DNA of 64,000 bases from Musa acuminata AAA Group (lineage: Eukaryota > Streptophyta > Magnoliopsida > Zingiberales > Musaceae): positions 35,777,001 through 35,841,000 of the forward strand of contig NC_088344.1 in NCBI RefSeq assembly GCF_036884655.1, written 5' to 3'. Below the pieces are notes generated by a model, which was not told where the DNA came from, did not search any database, and was given only the letters and a program-made list of their open reading frames with translations. Position 1 is the stretch's first letter. Each line of letters starts with the position of its first letter. This document shows positions 61,991-64,000 of this stretch, one piece after another. The position numbers and the translations under genes were made by a program.

Positions 61991-62743
61991 ATATCTAATT
62001 AACTTATGAGTGGTACGCGGCTTCGACCGATCTATTTTCCAACCAACATTGGCTGCAATTCTACATTAGGCGAAGCGATCCGTCCGGGTTAGAAGTTCCG
62101 ATCAAATTCGAATGTGACTCGTTCATCAGGACAATTATTCGGGTCCGAGTTCGAATATGCCTTCACGCCTTCCTCTCTACCTTGCAAGAAAATAATGAAG
62201 CTAACGAAGCTCCGAAACATATCCCAACATGGCCAGCAATACAGTGGCTGACTCGTTATTTATTACGAGACCGGCTCTGCAACTTTGACTCGTGGATGAA
62301 CTGACTGGACTCTGCGTTCGTCAGCTGCCACCAAACATCTCCACATCGACAGTACGCGGTCATCATGCCACGTGATGTTCTCATGTCCGTTCGATGGCCC
62401 CTTTGTTCGACTCATGGACGGCAGATGAGCCGACCGCTTCGTAAGTAGTAGTATGCGGGTTATTAGCACGTAAAGTCGAAGCGTTCCAAGCACTCCCGGT
62501 GAGGTGACGCGAGTAACGGATGCCATGACTAACTCCCTCGGCAGTGCCTGGCGGATTAAAAGTTTTGTGAAAAATCGATAACCAGATGGGTTTTTCTTTT
62601 CTTTCTGTTTTCTTGGTTTGTTAGAGCGCGCTCGAGCATTGTGTTGTCTTAAAACCCAAGGCGATCGAAGCAAGGAGTATCGATCGAGCCCTAGATCTCA
62701 TCCTATTCTTTCGTTGTCGTTCTCCTCCTCCTCCTCCCTCGTG
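61991..62743. promoter_or_regulatory. Promoter and 5'UTR of the SKIP8-like gene
   Basis: Single-copy-looking DNA of medium GC content. The CT-rich stretch 62700-62740 (TCTCCTCCTCC...) is the likely leader. No clear TATA box was recognised. Confidence 0.45.
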
Positions 62744-62761
62744 ATGCGGCCTTTGGTCTAG
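62744..62761 (+). promoter_or_regulatory. uORF 1 of the SKIP8-like gene (five codons plus stop)
   Basis: ATG CGG CCT TTG GTC TAG lies in the leader, 53 nt before the main ATG. It is too short to encode a functional protein; if transcribed, it would act as a minimal uORF. Confidence 0.55.
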
Positions 62762-62767
62762 GGTTTG

Positions 62768-62836
62768 ATGCCGCCCTCGCCTCGGGAGTGCTTTGGATGG
62801 ACGAACCCTCTCCTTTCTCCTCCTGCTCCCTGTTGA
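62768..62836 (+). promoter_or_regulatory. uORF 2 overlapping the SKIP8-like start codon, out of frame
   Basis: An ATG at 62768 opens a 22-codon frame that ends at the TGA at 62834-62836, after passing the main ATG (62797) in a different register. Ribosomes using it would skip the main start. Confidence 0.55.
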
Positions 62837-63210
62837 TCGCCGCCGGAGCCACCGCCCTGTGCTGCATCTACGCCCTCTGGGCCCTCCGATCGAACGCCGA
62901 AGGGGCCTTCCGGAGGCCCAGGAGGAAGAAGCTCTGCGGCTGCTCTTGTTCCTGCGGGGTTGCCGGGAGTACTGGTGGTGGGGATTGCGACGCCCGCAGC
63001 GGCGACGGGGATATGGCGGTGAGGGATAACAAGGTCGGCACGGCGGAGCGGCAGGCCGGCGGGTCGATGATGGAGCAGCTGGTGCCGGAGATCACCACAC
63101 ACGCACTCAGTTACCTCGACTATACCAGCCTTTGCCGCCTCTCGATGACTAACTCTGCGATGAGGAGGGCTGCAAATGACGATGGCGCGTGGAAAGCACT
63201 CTACCACAAG
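62797..63210 (+). CDS. F-box protein, SKIP8-like, first exon (gene continues beyond the window)
   Basis: F-box proteins supply the substrate-recognition subunit of SCF ubiquitin ligases. This exon codes for 138 residues and ends in TACCACAAG|GTATCC, a phase-0 donor. Residues about 10-30 form a hydrophobic, probably membrane-spanning segment (LLIAAGATALCCIYALWAL). A Gly/Ser/Cys-rich linker follows. The F-box (about 92-138) reads MMEQLVPEITTHALSYLDY, then SLCRLSMTNSAMRRAANDD and AWKALYHK. The combination of N-terminal hydrophobic anchor and this F-box is that of SKIP8. The ATG at 62797 is the first in this frame; two upstream ATGs are out of frame or terminated. The C-terminal part lies right of the window. 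Confidence 0.85.
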
Positions 63211-64000
63211 GTATCCCCTCCCGCCGCCTCTTTCTTGATATGGACAGTTGCTCCGATTGACGCTGTTTCCTACATGCGAGGGTTACTGCAAGTGTCAGGA
63301 GTTGTTTGATATTGTTGTAGTCGTGCAATCTCAGTCACCTGATGTTAATTTCTGGCAGCATTGCTCCTCTACGACTGTCCCTTTCCCAGGAGATTCTAAA
63401 TTTATAGAAACCTCTATTTGTGAAATCTGAACATGACTTTACACATCAAATCGAAGCACAGATGTGGTTTCATGAAAATACATGTACAATGATGATCAGT
63501 CGAATTGTCATTTCTATCGCTAGTGAGGCACCAACTCAGGGAAAATTCTTGATTCTTGAATAAGTTTGATTCAGAAGCGGGAGATTAATGATCAGTTGAC
63601 AATTTAGGGGAACCATTTTTGGTTCTTTCTTAATAAGTTGAAACAAAAAAATAAGATATATCTTTTTCTGTGGCATGACAAACTTTAGTTGATCAAGGAT
63701 TGCTCTATGACAATTATCGTGGAGACAGATATACCTGCATCACATCCATGATGACCCTAGTTTTGTATAGAATCTAATTAGTGCAACAATGGCGATAGTA
63801 AGCAGAGCAATGTTTATATTTCTTCACCGTGAATTATATGTGATAGACTTAAAACTAGTTCACAGGAGATGATCTCTTCGTTGTTACTGACCAACTTTTC
63901 AAGTGCTAATGATATAGATTTGTTAGTAGTATTGCTTTTGTTCTTTTAGCATGTTCAGATGCCGGAATGCCTATTTGATTAATGTTATTCTCTTGAATAC
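63211..64000 (+). other. Intron 1 of the SKIP8-like gene (incomplete)
   Basis: The sequence after the donor at 63211 is AT-richer and has no open frame continuing the F-box protein. No acceptor and exon matching the family's expected next segment was recognised before the window ends. Confidence 0.6.

Noticed and set aside
1..64000. CRISPR arrays, bacterial operons, prophage or plasmid features
   Set aside because: None was seen. The DNA is plainly nuclear plant sequence with spliceosomal introns.

Overview
The window is 64 kb of plant nuclear DNA: intron-rich genes with canonical GT-AG splice sites (plus one GC-AG), AT-rich introns, GC-rich first exons (a gradient usual in commelinid monocots), MITEs, and decayed Ty3/gypsy elements. 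Gene content and style suggest a monocot, possibly banana family (Musaceae); that is inference, because no species-specific marker was checked. No CRISPR arrays, operons, rRNA or convincing tRNA genes were seen.

Layout. 1-1.5 kb: non-coding. 1.7-5.45 kb (+): ILR1-like IAA-amino acid amidohydrolase, five exons, C-terminal HDEL, with an apparent 1-nt deletion in exon 4. 6.6-7.3 kb: LTR-like relic. 7.76-7.96 kb (+): arabinogalactan peptide. 9.5-15.1 kb (-): vacuolar processing enzyme (legumain), nine exons, with a hAT-like MITE in intron 1. 16.0-20.8 kb (+): RabD/Rab1 small GTPase, eight exons, divergent from the legumain gene across about 0.85 kb, with a fold-back element in intron 2. 21.9-23.1 kb: decayed Ty3/gypsy chromovirus integrase and chromodomain relic. 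23.2-25.3 kb: AT-rich spacer, then a minus-strand TATA-type promoter candidate and a short tandem repeat. 26.5-32.3 kb (-): PWWP-domain protein, three coding exons. 34.1-48.3 kb (-): proteasome-associated deubiquitinase UBP6/7 type, 18 exons, with two hAT-like elements in introns and one GC-AG intron. 49.6-54.3 kb (-): chloroplast ferrochelatase with a C-terminal CAB-like membrane segment (FC2 type), nine coding exons and a 5'UTR intron. 56.15-62.0 kb: truncated Ty3/gypsy element on the minus strand, with two diverged LTRs, protease and RT fragments, and a gag segment repeated four times in tandem. 62.8 kb to the end (+): first exon of an F-box protein like SKIP8, preceded by two uORFs; the gene runs off the window.

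The genes are not a functional cluster: auxin-conjugate hydrolysis, vacuolar proteolysis, ER-Golgi traffic, chromatin reading, proteasomal deubiquitination, heme synthesis and SCF ubiquitination are unrelated neighbours, each with its own promoter. I found no convincing undescribed system. The most unusual structures are the four-copy gag array, three intronic hAT-type elements with recognisable 8-bp target duplications (one carrying a GC-rich minisatellite), the frameshift in the auxin-amidohydrolase gene, the GC-AG intron in the deubiquitinase and the overlapping uORF at the F-box gene. All exon boundaries were placed by eye from splice consensus, reading frame and remembered family conservation; no alignment was run.
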